Of a stretch of DNA of 64,000 nucleotides, positions 27,177-35,538 are shown in pieces. The position numbers and the translations under genes were made by a program. Every line of letters starts with the position of its first letter. Position 1 is the stretch's first letter. Source of the stretch: DASTCZ01 sp035308165 (lineage in GTDB: Bacteria > Acidobacteriota > Terriglobia > Acidiferrales > UBA7541); contig DATGHC010000009.1 in NCBI GenBank assembly GCA_035308165.1, forward strand, positions 62,001 to 126,000. Reading direction: 5' to 3'. The notes under the pieces were generated by a model, which saw only the letters and a program-made list of their open reading frames with translations, searched no databases and was not told the origin of the DNA.

Positions 27177-28622
27177 TCACTCCGCCACCGGCGCCGAAAA
27201 ATAGAATCTCGATCCCTGTCCCACCGCGCTCTCCACCCAGATCCGTCCCCCATGCGATTCCACAATATGCTTGGCGATGGAAAGCCCCAGCCCGGTGCCA
27301 CCGACATCGCGCGATCGCGCCTCATCCACCCGATAAAATCGCTCGAAAATCCTTTTGTGCTCCGTCTGCGGAATTCCGATGCCATTGTCCGCAACGGTGA
27401 ACACTAATTCGCCGTCGGTGGCGTCGGCGCTGACCATAATGTTTCCCCCGGGCGGCGTGTACTGAACGGCGTTGTCCAGCAGGTTCTGCAAAACGTCGCG
27501 CAGCCGTCCGGCGTCTCCTTTTATCGCCGGCAATCCCGGGCGGCAACGCACCTCAATCTTCTGCTGCTTTTTTTCCGCGGCAAATCGCGCTGTCTCCACG
27601 CAAGAAGCGATCAACTCCACAGCATTCACCTTTCGCAGCTCGACGGGAATCTGGCCCGCCTCAATTTTCGACAGTTTCAGTAAATCATCGGTCAGGCGCG
27701 TCAGTCGCTCCGCATGTTCTTGGATGATTTCGACGAAGCGCGCGCGGTGCGCGGCGTCCTCCAGCGCACCTCCCAGCAGGGTTTCCGCGAAGCCCCGGAT
27801 GGCCGTAAGTGGCGTTTTGAATTCGTGGGACACATTAGCCACAAAGTCCCGCCGCACCCGCTCCAGCCTCCTTAGCTCGCTGATATCGTGCAACACCAGC
27901 ACCGCCCCAATCGATTCGCCCCCCCCTCCCTCTTTCACCTCGCCATTCCCATTAGCGTGACCGCTCACAGCCGCCGCTCGCACCGGTGCCGCTGTCACCG
28001 CAAAAGTTTGCAGCCGCACCGTCCCCACAGTTACTTCACTCTCCACACGCTCATGTTCCCCCAAGGCTTTGGTCACCAACCCGAGTAGCTCGCTCTGCCG
28101 CACCAGTTCCACTAGCCTGCGTCCCTGCCCCAAGGGAGCCTCGCCTGCCTCAGTTCCATTTGCCCCCCACCCCAGGATCTGCGCGAACGCCGCATTGGAA
28201 TAAACCACGCGCTGGTCCGCGCCCACCACAGCTACTCCCTCGGCCATGCTTTCCAGAATTGCCGCCGTGCGGCTGTGCTCTTCGGTGAGCGAACGGATCA
28301 TGTTTGCAAGCCGTGCCGCTGTCTCGTTCATAGCGCGCGCCAGCGCCGCCAGTTCATCGTTGTGGGGTGGAAGTTCCAGCGGACGGAAGTCCCCGGCAGC
28401 CAGCCGACGGGAGAATTCCCCCAGCCTCCTGATCCGGGCGCCATACCATCGCGCAAACAACAGCGACATCACGGCCGAAATCAGCAACGCCGCCGACACT
28501 CCGGCCAGCCACAGGATTTCGTGCAGGGGGGCATGCGAAATATAAAGCTCGGCGCCGAGGAACGCCGCCAGTACCAGGCCAATCAGGCCGAGTACGAATT
28601 GCCAGATGAGGTTAGCTTGCAC
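27177..28622 (-). CDS. phoR: PhoR-like sensor histidine kinase
   Basis: Inner-membrane kinase for the adjacent PhoB. About 481 residues: two N-terminal helices (LIWQFVLGLIGLVLAAFLGA and a second near ILWLAGVSAALLISAVMSLL), HAMP, then a PAS domain (AILESMAEGVAVVGADQRVV). HisKA carries the phospho-acceptor His near residue 265 in SHEFKTPLTAIRG. HATPase has the N box LLDNAVQYTPPGG, G1 DNGIGIP and G2 GGTGLGLSIAKHIV. GTG 28622 is preferred because it overlaps the phoB end by 11 nt and starts right at the first helix; ATG 28679 is the alternative. With pst and phoU genes in the window, assignment to phosphate sensing is strong. Confidence 0.93.
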   Translation of the reverse strand: MQANLIWQFVLGLIGLVLAAFLGAELYISHAPLHEILWLAGVSAALLISAVMSLLFARWYGARIRRLGEFSRRLAAGDFRPLELPPHNDELAALARAMNETAARLANMIRSLTEEHSRTAAILESMAEGVAVVGADQRVVYSNAAFAQILGWGANGTEAGEAPLGQGRRLVELVRQSELLGLVTKALGEHERVESEVTVGTVRLQTFAVTAAPVRAAAVSGHANGNGEVKEGGGGESIGAVLVLHDISELRRLERVRRDFVANVSHEFKTPLTAIRGFAETLLGGALEDAAHRARFVEIIQEHAERLTRLTDDLLKLSKIEAGQIPVELRKVNAVELIASCVETARFAAEKKQQKIEVRCRPGLPAIKGDAGRLRDVLQNLLDNAVQYTPPGGNIMVSADATDGELVFTVADNGIGIPQTEHKRIFERFYRVDEARSRDVGGTGLGLSIAKHIVESHGGRIWVESAVGQGSRFYFSAPVAE

Positions 28623-29340
28623 GGTTCGCGCGGTCCGCCCGTGAAGACTCCGCGGAAAGCTCGAACAGGTACCCCGCACCGCGAATCGTCTTCAACATCA
28701 ATGGGCGTTCCGGATCGGTTTCTATCTTCTCACGCAGGCGCCGAATGTAAACATCCACGCTGCGCGGAGTGACGAAGCGATCGGCGCCCCACACTGTATC
28801 CAGCAGGTGGTCGCGCGTAAACACTTTGTTCGGACGGGAAGCAAGATAGTGGAGCAATCGGAATTCCAGGGTGCTCAACGTTACAGCCTTTCCAGCGCGC
28901 GTCACCCGGTAGGACGACGGGTCAATCGTGAGCGACCCCGCTTCCACAGCGCGCTCCACCTCGTCGGGCGCGGTCGAGCGCCGTAGCAGAGCCTTCACCC
29001 GCGCCACCAGTTCGCGCGGGCTGAACGGTTTGGTCACGTAGTCGTCCGCGCCCATTTCCAAACCTACGACTCGGTCGGCTTCCTCCCCTCGCGCGGTTAC
29101 CATCAAAATCGGCAACCGGTTCAACGTGGGATCGCGACGGATCTCCTTGCAAATTTCCAATCCGGATAGTTTGGGCAGCATCAGATCGAGCAGCAACACA
29201 TCCGGCGGCGACTTTTTCACCTGCGCCAATCCGGAAGCCCCATCAGCCACCGATGTCACCTGGAACCCTTCGTGCGCCAGGTTATAACGCACCAGCTCCA
29301 CAATATCCTTGTCATCTTCAATGATCAGTACGCGTGTCAT
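28612..29340 (-). CDS. phoB: PhoB-like OmpR-family response regulator
   Basis: Transcription activator of phosphate-starvation genes. About 242 residues: receiver domain with acidic pair Asp9-Asp10, phospho-acceptor Asp52 in LLLDLMLPK and conserved Lys in TKPFSPREL. The OmpR/PhoB winged helix has recognition region VTPRSVDVYIRRLREKIE and ends IRGAGYLFEL. ATG 29340 begins the receiver fold (MTRVLIIEDD); upstream in-frame codons to 29415 look non-coding. It is first in phoB-phoR-phoU. One TGTAACA half-site lies about 140 bp upstream, so autoregulation is possible. Confidence 0.95.
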   Translation of the reverse strand: MTRVLIIEDDKDIVELVRYNLAHEGFQVTSVADGASGLAQVKKSPPDVLLLDLMLPKLSGLEICKEIRRDPTLNRLPILMVTARGEEADRVVGLEMGADDYVTKPFSPRELVARVKALLRRSTAPDEVERAVEAGSLTIDPSSYRVTRAGKAVTLSTLEFRLLHYLASRPNKVFTRDHLLDTVWGADRFVTPRSVDVYIRRLREKIETDPERPLMLKTIRGAGYLFELSAESSRADRANRAS

Positions 29341-29478
29341 GGTTGTTGGTTTGGCAGTCTCGTGGGTAACGCGCCCCCGCCTGCTTCGACCCGCCCTTGA
29401 CGACATTTCCATCACTGGAAGGGTACTTGCGCCCGGCGAAGGGGGTCAAGTTTGTGAACCTCAAGAATCCCGCATTAT

Positions 29479-29485
29479 TGTTACA
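29479..29485 (-). promoter_or_regulatory. Single TGTAACA half-site upstream of phoB
   Basis: One perfect copy of the heptamer seen upstream of pstS and the porin, on the phoB-coding strand 139 bp before its ATG. No good second copy lies 11 bp away on either side, so this is weak evidence for autoregulation. Confidence 0.25.
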
Positions 29486-29601
29486 GGTTGATGAATACTC
29501 CCCATGGGAAAAACAACCCTGCAAACAGGGCCACTTAAGCTTTGGCCACATCCACGCGCGCCGAAAACCACTTCCAAAATGCGCCAGTCTATAATTCCAA
29601 G

Positions 29602-30225
29602 GTGAGCGCACATACTACGTCCATACGCGGAAACGTCTTGTGGCTGTGCGTCTACGGCCCGGCACTTACGCTCCTGCCGGAGCGCTATCGTCCCCCAAAA
29701 TCCGTCCAAAAATTCGGCTCCTGGACCACCGCCACGCTCATTTCCGGCTTTCTTGAATGCATGTTCGGTGCGAACACGCTCATCTATTGGTACAAGGAAG
29801 AAGTGGATCGCCTGGTGTTTCTGTGGATTGCTATTTACCTGCTCTGTGACGGAGTCTGGCGCATCTTGATCCTGAGGATGCACAACGAATCAGTGGGAAC
29901 TGTGATCCTGGCTGCAGTGGATCAGATGTTTCTTACGGGAAAACAAGCCTTATGGAGTGCCGCACACCCTGCCGTGGCCGATCGTGTGGTTCTTGAGGAT
30001 CGCAACCCCCAATGGCAATTGAAAATCGAATCTTCAAGATCGAAACGCGACTGGGAAACGGCACGCCTCGTCCATTATAACGAGAGGTTCTTTCGCATCG
30101 AAACCGTGCTCAACGCCAGCGGCCCCCGGCCATTCGTGTACCTGTTGCGAGCACTTCCCGCGGGCGTTCCCGGCCCCCGCGTAATCAACTACCCTCCACC
30201 CGAAATTTCTCGAGTTCCCGACTAG
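29602..30225 (+). CDS. Membrane protein of unknown function
   Basis: About 207 residues with two or more hydrophobic helices in the first half (TATLISGFLECMFGANTLIYW and LVFLWIAIYLLCDGVWRILIL). A soluble C-terminal half follows (QWQLKIESSRSKRDWETARL, RPFVYLLRALPAGVPGPRVI). GTG 29602 is chosen as start; TTG 29542 would add 20 residues that do not look coding. It is divergent from phoB and ends 10 nt from the end of ADOP copy B. I recognise no family. Confidence 0.65.
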   Translation: MSAHTTSIRGNVLWLCVYGPALTLLPERYRPPKSVQKFGSWTTATLISGFLECMFGANTLIYWYKEEVDRLVFLWIAIYLLCDGVWRILILRMHNESVGTVILAAVDQMFLTGKQALWSAAHPAVADRVVLEDRNPQWQLKIESSRSKRDWETARLVHYNERFFRIETVLNASGPRPFVYLLRALPAGVPGPRVINYPPPEISRVPD

Positions 30226-30235
30226 CTCCGCTCCT

Positions 30236-32878
30236 TCACTCGTACCGCAGCGCAACCATGGGATCGACCTTCATCGCTCTCCGCGCCGGTACATAGCACG
30301 CAAGGACTGCCATAGTGATGAGGACAAGCGAAACCGCTAGATAGGTAGCGGGATCGCCCGCTCCAACGCCATAAAGCAGATGCGAGAAGCTTGAAAGTAA
30401 GCGCGTAAGAGTCAGCGCGGCCGCTGCCCCAATCGCAAGTCCGACGAGAGCTAGCCGAAGGCCATGCCCAATCACCATCCCGAGCACATCACTCTTCTCC
30501 GCACCGAGCGCCATGCGAATTCCAATCTCACGAACGCGCTGCCCAACCGAATAAGAGATGACACCATAAATTCCAATGGATGCCAGAAGCAACGCTAATC
30601 CTGCAAATGCGCCGAGCAACCTGAGTGGGAGCCGCTGCGACGACATGGAATCCGAAACAATTTCCTTCATCGTCTCGACTTGATAAATCGGCTGATCGCT
30701 GCTCGAGCCAGACACGACCGCACGAATTGCGGGTATCGATACCGTGGTATCCAGTCTTGTACGGACCGCCATCGTCATCTGCCCCCGAAAGAGTGGCACC
30801 CAATCATCGGAAAGCTGAAAGAAGGAAATATAGATTTCACCCTGGCTGAGCCGTGTGGAATTCCCGAGTCCCCAGTGTTTCACGTGACCAACAACCCCGA
30901 TGATCCGCGCCGTGGTCCAATGCGCAATGGTCACGCGCTGTCCAATCGGGTCTTTGCCTGGAAGAAAACTGCGTGCAAGAGCGTCGTCAATCACAACCAC
31001 CGGCTCACTATGAACCGTGTCTTCTGGCGTAAAGAATCTGCCGCGAATAAGCGCTATCCCCATCGTCTCCAAGTAATCCGGCCCAACCTCAAAATAAAGT
31101 GCCCGCGGAGCTTCAGCCATGGAAGCCGGCTTTTCCAATCCGAACCAAAAGGGTCCCGTATTGTCCTCAGGACTCAACGGAAGAACGGAAGTCAGATCCG
31201 CCGCCTGAACGCCGGGAATCTGGCGTAAGCGCTCGCTCAATTGCATGAAGGCATTCCGTATGCCCGATGAAGTCTTCAGCGCCCACGGCGAAAGCCCCAC
31301 CTTAAAAGTGATGACGTGCTGCGGATCAAGCCCGGGATCCACAGCCCAAAGTCGCCGGATGGTGTGGAAGAGCAGGCCCGCGCCCGTCAGCAGAACCACC
31401 GTAAGCACCAATTGGGAGATCACCAAGCTGCTTTGAACGCGATGATGCGCGCGCGATGACTCCCGCCCACCTTCCTTCAGCGATTCTTGAGGATCAGAGC
31501 TTGATCCTTGAAGAGCCGGCACCAAGCCACACAGAACACCAACCGCAAGGGAAACTCCAGACGCGAACAAAAGAACCGGAACATTGATTCCGATGTTCGA
31601 GGTGCGCGGTAACTCCTGACCAACCGCAACAATGACGGCTCCGAGCCCCCATTTTGCGGCCACCAACCCAATTACACTGCCCAGAAACGAAAGCAGCAGG
31701 CTTTCAGTTAGCAAGTGGCGCATTATGCGCGCCCGATTCGCTCCGAGGGCTGCGCGAATGGCAAACTCGCGCTTACGCGCGGCGGAATGGGCCAGGAGGA
31801 GATTGGCAACGTTTACACAAGCAATCAGAAGAACGGTGCCCACCGCCCCCAACAGCAAGAAGAGCGTCCCGCCTACGTTGCCCACTAAAGCTTGCTTCAG
31901 CGGCATTAGAGTAGTTGCCAAACCACGATCCACGGCCGGATAGAGTCGGTTGAGATTCTCCTGAATGCCGTCCATTTCGACCTGCGCCTGCTCCACGGTC
32001 ATCCGTGGTCTGAGGCGCGCTATGCAGGCCCACGAATGAATGGTCCGATCGTTCAATATGAGTGGATCTTCCTGGCCCGCGGGGACAAAAACGTCAGCGT
32101 TCCCCAAGAAGTGAAATTCGGACGGCAGAACTCCGACAATCGTGTAATCCAATCCATCGAGCGTCACAAACTGGCCGAGTGTCTGGGGGCTTCGCGCAAA
32201 ACGGTTTGTCCACATTTGATCGCTGATGATCGCGACCGGCGGGCCGCCATGCCATTCCTCGGCTGGCGAAAATTCGCGTCCCAGCTCAAGTTGAGCCCCC
32301 AGCAACTCGAAAAAGCCAGCGGAAACCTCATCGCCCTCCAGATGTTCCGCTGTTCCCGGACCTGTTAAGTCGAAGCTTTGCGGCGTGATCGCTGCCATCC
32401 GCGCAAACGATTGGCTATTTCGCCGCCAATCCAGAAAATCAGGATATGAAACAGACGCATCATAGTTTTGCGTCAAATTCTTCTGCCACACCACCACCAG
32501 GCGATCCGGTTCTTGGTAAGGAAGCGGGGCCAGAACCACGCCCTGCACCACGCTGAATAGGGCAGTGTTGGCACCGATTCCTAGCGCGAGAGTGAAAATA
32601 GCGACCGCAGCGAAGCCCGGAGACTTACGCAATAATCGCAACCCGTGGCGCACATCCTCCACGAATTCTTCGGCCAGGTGCGTTCGTCGGGCTTCTCGGC
32701 ATTCCTGTTTCAACTGTTCCAGCCCTCCATGTTCTTGCCGCGCTTTCCGCCGCGCCTCCTCAACATTCATCCCCTCCGCAACGTAATCCGCGGTCTGCCT
32801 CTCGACGTGGTATTGCAATTCCGCATCGAGCCGCTTCTCCTCGCGCGATTTGTGAAATAGTCGCCGTAGCCGTCCCAT
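30236..32878 (-). CDS. ADOP-type permease with prefix domain, copy B (third in PadR operon)
   Basis: Inner-membrane protein of about 880 residues. Residues 1-70 form the soluble helical prefix domain (RLRRLFHKSREEKRLDAEL, EEARRKARQEHGGLEQLKQE) that marks PadR-linked ADOPs. Two MacB-permease units follow, with the first helix after EDVRHGLRLLRKSPGF, FtsX 1 with LLIACVNVANLLLAHSAARK and FtsX 2 with GIYGVISYSVGQRVREIGI. The tail is MKVDPMVALRYE. ATG 32878 has GAGG about 10 nt upstream; ATG 32896 is also in frame. It lies 24 nt after copy C. No ATPase is present. Its first-helix region is the most diverged of the three, so it is probably not the newest copy. Confidence 0.92.
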   Translation of the reverse strand: MGRLRRLFHKSREEKRLDAELQYHVERQTADYVAEGMNVEEARRKARQEHGGLEQLKQECREARRTHLAEEFVEDVRHGLRLLRKSPGFAAVAIFTLALGIGANTALFSVVQGVVLAPLPYQEPDRLVVVWQKNLTQNYDASVSYPDFLDWRRNSQSFARMAAITPQSFDLTGPGTAEHLEGDEVSAGFFELLGAQLELGREFSPAEEWHGGPPVAIISDQMWTNRFARSPQTLGQFVTLDGLDYTIVGVLPSEFHFLGNADVFVPAGQEDPLILNDRTIHSWACIARLRPRMTVEQAQVEMDGIQENLNRLYPAVDRGLATTLMPLKQALVGNVGGTLFLLLGAVGTVLLIACVNVANLLLAHSAARKREFAIRAALGANRARIMRHLLTESLLLSFLGSVIGLVAAKWGLGAVIVAVGQELPRTSNIGINVPVLLFASGVSLAVGVLCGLVPALQGSSSDPQESLKEGGRESSRAHHRVQSSLVISQLVLTVVLLTGAGLLFHTIRRLWAVDPGLDPQHVITFKVGLSPWALKTSSGIRNAFMQLSERLRQIPGVQAADLTSVLPLSPEDNTGPFWFGLEKPASMAEAPRALYFEVGPDYLETMGIALIRGRFFTPEDTVHSEPVVVIDDALARSFLPGKDPIGQRVTIAHWTTARIIGVVGHVKHWGLGNSTRLSQGEIYISFFQLSDDWVPLFRGQMTMAVRTRLDTTVSIPAIRAVVSGSSSDQPIYQVETMKEIVSDSMSSQRLPLRLLGAFAGLALLLASIGIYGVISYSVGQRVREIGIRMALGAEKSDVLGMVIGHGLRLALVGLAIGAAAALTLTRLLSSFSHLLYGVGAGDPATYLAVSLVLITMAVLACYVPARRAMKVDPMVALRYE
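30243..30283 (-). repeat. 41-bp identical 3'-end segment, copy 1
   Basis: The last coding bases of ADOP copy B, for MKVDPMVALRY and the residues before it, are identical over 41 bp to 32910-32950 at the end of copy C. The end of copy D (35546-35580) matches with one difference. Silent sites are kept too, which points to recent duplication or gene conversion. Confidence 0.8.
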
Positions 32879-32902
32879 CTTCACGCCTCGTTTCACGAAA
32901 GC

Positions 32903-35509
32903 TTACTCATACCGCAGCGCAACCATGGGATCGACCTTCATCGCTCTCCGTGCCGGGAGGTAACACGCCGCCAGCGCGACTATGGCGAGCAGAATCGCAG
33001 CGTCGGCGAATGTGGGCGGATCGGTCGGCCTTATTTCAAAGAGAAGGCTGGTCATCACGCGAGTCAGTGCGAGCGCACCGGAAATGCCGATGGCGATTCC
33101 TAAGAATACGGTCTTTGCTCCCTCGCTCATCACCATCCGAAGCACCGCACCTCGTTGCGCACCCAGAGCGATCCGAATTCCGATTTGATGAGTACGCTGG
33201 CTGACCGAGTAGGCCATCAACCCATAAATTCCCACCGCAGCGAGAATCAACGCGAGTGCAGCGAAGAGTCCCAGCAGAAATAGGTTGAACTTGTCTGTTA
33301 CGAGAGATTCTTCCGTCAACTCATCCATGGTCCGGACATTACTGACTGGGAGGTTACTGTCCATGCTCCAGACTTGCGTCTTCACCGCGTCAGCCAGTCC
33401 GCTGGACGGGCCGGGGGTTCGGAGGGCGAGCGTCATGAAGCGCCTCCATCGTTCGTCTGACTGCACATAGGGGGTGTACACGGCAGGATCGGCCGGCTGG
33501 TTCAATCCGAAATATTTCACGTCAGCCACGACCCCAACGATGGTCATCCACTGATGCGGCCCTATAGTTCTGGCCCAGTCAAATCGCGCGCCAATTGGAT
33601 TTTCATGGGAAAATTGCTCCTTCACCAGTTCCTCATTCACGATGGCCACCAGAGGCTGCCCTTCGCGATCCGCCGGCGTGAAATCGCGCCCCGCTCGAAT
33701 GGGTATCTGCATCACGCGGAAGTAGTCTCCCATCACCGAAAGGGTCTGGACTTCCGGTTCGGTGCCGGAGGGCACCGGAGGCCGGCCATCGAAGACCACC
33801 CTAGGGTTTATATAGTTTCCGCCGAACGGGATGTCGGTAATCATGGCCGCATGCACCTCAGGCAGGGAATTCAAGCGGGTTAGAAGTTCACGCCGGAATT
33901 GGTTTTGCGTGGGGATCGCGGCATAGCGTGTCTCGGGCAATTGAATATACATCGTAAGAACATTTGACGGGTTGAAGCCGGGATTCACCGAACGCAGCCG
34001 TGAGAATCCCTTGACCAATAATCCCGCTCCGACCAGCAACACCACTGCGAGCGCGAGTTCGGCAGCGACCAGGATCCTGCGAACGTGATGCCCTGACGAG
34101 CTGGCCGCCATACTTCGCCCGCCCTCCTTAATCGTCTCCGCAAGCTGGCCGCGCGTCGCTGACCAAGCAGGGAGTAGTCCAAAGAGGACGCCGGTCATCA
34201 GTGAAATACCGAAAACGAAGAGAAGCACGCGCGTGTTCATCTGGATGCCGGTGAAACGCTCCAGCGCTGCTGGTTTGAACGAAAGCAAAAAGCTGGTACC
34301 CCAATTCGCGAGCAGCAGACCGGCCCCGCCACCCAGAAGCGCCAGAAAAACATTCTCTGTGAGCGCCTGGCGAATCAGACGGTTTCTTCCCGCTCCGAGA
34401 GCTGCGCGGATCACCATCTCCTGCTGCCGGGAGACTGCACGAGCCGTTAGCAATCCCGCGAAGTTCGCGCAGGCGATGAGCATCACAAGCCCCACTGCGC
34501 CAAACAAAACAAGCAGCGCCGCGCGAACGTTGCCCGTCAGCCTTTCGTGCAAAGGAACGAGAACGGTGTGACGGCCCCTCTCATCGTCGGGATATTGCTC
34601 CGCGAGTTGGCCATCGATTCGGCTTATATCCGTCTGAGCCTCGGCCAGCGTGACGCCCGTTTTCATGCGCCAGTAGACGTGCAAGAAATGCACTCCGCGA
34701 GAGGCCGCTGCTCCCGGGTCAGCCACCCAAAGAGAAATGAAAATGTCCGCGTGTTCTCTGGGCGGAGAAAAGCTCGCCGGCATTACTCCAATGACGGTGT
34801 AGGAGTTTCCGCCAAGCCGGATGGACTTGCCAAGAATGTTTGGGTCGGAACCGAGACTTGCTTGCCAAAACCGGTTGCTGATCACGGCGACGCGCGGCCC
34901 GCCCAGAACATCTTCTTCCGGTGTGATGATGCGCCCGAGCATCGGCGAAACGCCGAGTGTCTGGAAGAATCCGGCATTCACAAGCCCCGCGCGCACCTGC
35001 TCGGGTACTGCTCCGCTGGTGTAATCCATCGGCGTGACATTTATGCCTCCACCACGCAAGAACGAATGGTTTTGACGCTGGAATTCAATCACGTTCATCA
35101 GCGCATCGTTGTGATTCACTGCGACCAGCTGCTCGGGTTGATCGTAGGGAAGCGGGCTCAACAGAATTCCATCCACCACGCTGAAGATGGCGGTATTCGC
35201 GCCAATCCCCAGCGCCAGCGTCAGTACGGCGACGACCGTGAATCCGGGATTCTTTCGCAGCATGCGCACTCCGAACCGCAAGTCCTGTAACAGGCCCTCG
35301 ACGAAGTACAGCTTCCTTTCCTCACGGCAGTCCTCTTTTAATTGCTCCATGGCTGCGAATTCCTTCTGCACGCGCCGCCGCGCCTCTTTCTCGCTGATTC
35401 CCGCCGCGACGTACTCCACCGTTTGCCGCTCGACGTGGTATCGCAACTCTTCATCGAGCCGTTTCTCTTCGCGCGTTGTGTGAAACAATCGCCGCAGTCG
35501 CCGCATCAT
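32903..35509 (-). CDS. ADOP-type permease with prefix domain, copy C (second in PadR operon)
   Basis: An 868-residue two-unit MacB/FtsX permease. Prefix domain RLRRLFHTTREEKRLDEEL at residues 4-22, then EARRRVQKEFAAMEQLKED. The linker FVEGLLQDLRFGVRMLRKNP leads to the first helix AVLTLALGIGANTAIFS. FtsX 1 has MLIACANFAGLLTARAVSRQ and ALGAGRNRLIRQALTENV; FtsX 2 has GIYGLMAYSVSQRTHQIGI. It ends MKVDPMVALRYE. The region around the first helix is nearly identical to copy D. ATG 35509 or 35506 is the start. 29 nt separate it from copy D. Confidence 0.93.
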   Translation of the reverse strand: MMRRLRRLFHTTREEKRLDEELRYHVERQTVEYVAAGISEKEARRRVQKEFAAMEQLKEDCREERKLYFVEGLLQDLRFGVRMLRKNPGFTVVAVLTLALGIGANTAIFSVVDGILLSPLPYDQPEQLVAVNHNDALMNVIEFQRQNHSFLRGGGINVTPMDYTSGAVPEQVRAGLVNAGFFQTLGVSPMLGRIITPEEDVLGGPRVAVISNRFWQASLGSDPNILGKSIRLGGNSYTVIGVMPASFSPPREHADIFISLWVADPGAAASRGVHFLHVYWRMKTGVTLAEAQTDISRIDGQLAEQYPDDERGRHTVLVPLHERLTGNVRAALLVLFGAVGLVMLIACANFAGLLTARAVSRQQEMVIRAALGAGRNRLIRQALTENVFLALLGGGAGLLLANWGTSFLLSFKPAALERFTGIQMNTRVLLFVFGISLMTGVLFGLLPAWSATRGQLAETIKEGGRSMAASSSGHHVRRILVAAELALAVVLLVGAGLLVKGFSRLRSVNPGFNPSNVLTMYIQLPETRYAAIPTQNQFRRELLTRLNSLPEVHAAMITDIPFGGNYINPRVVFDGRPPVPSGTEPEVQTLSVMGDYFRVMQIPIRAGRDFTPADREGQPLVAIVNEELVKEQFSHENPIGARFDWARTIGPHQWMTIVGVVADVKYFGLNQPADPAVYTPYVQSDERWRRFMTLALRTPGPSSGLADAVKTQVWSMDSNLPVSNVRTMDELTEESLVTDKFNLFLLGLFAALALILAAVGIYGLMAYSVSQRTHQIGIRIALGAQRGAVLRMVMSEGAKTVFLGIAIGISGALALTRVMTSLLFEIRPTDPPTFADAAILLAIVALAACYLPARRAMKVDPMVALRYE
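32910..32950 (-). repeat. 41-bp identical 3'-end segment, copy 2
   Basis: Identical over 41 bp to 30243-30283 in copy B; it encodes the same C-terminal tail of ADOP copy C. Confidence 0.8.
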
Positions 35510-35538
35510 CTCGCTACCTCGCTCAACGACACACTAAC

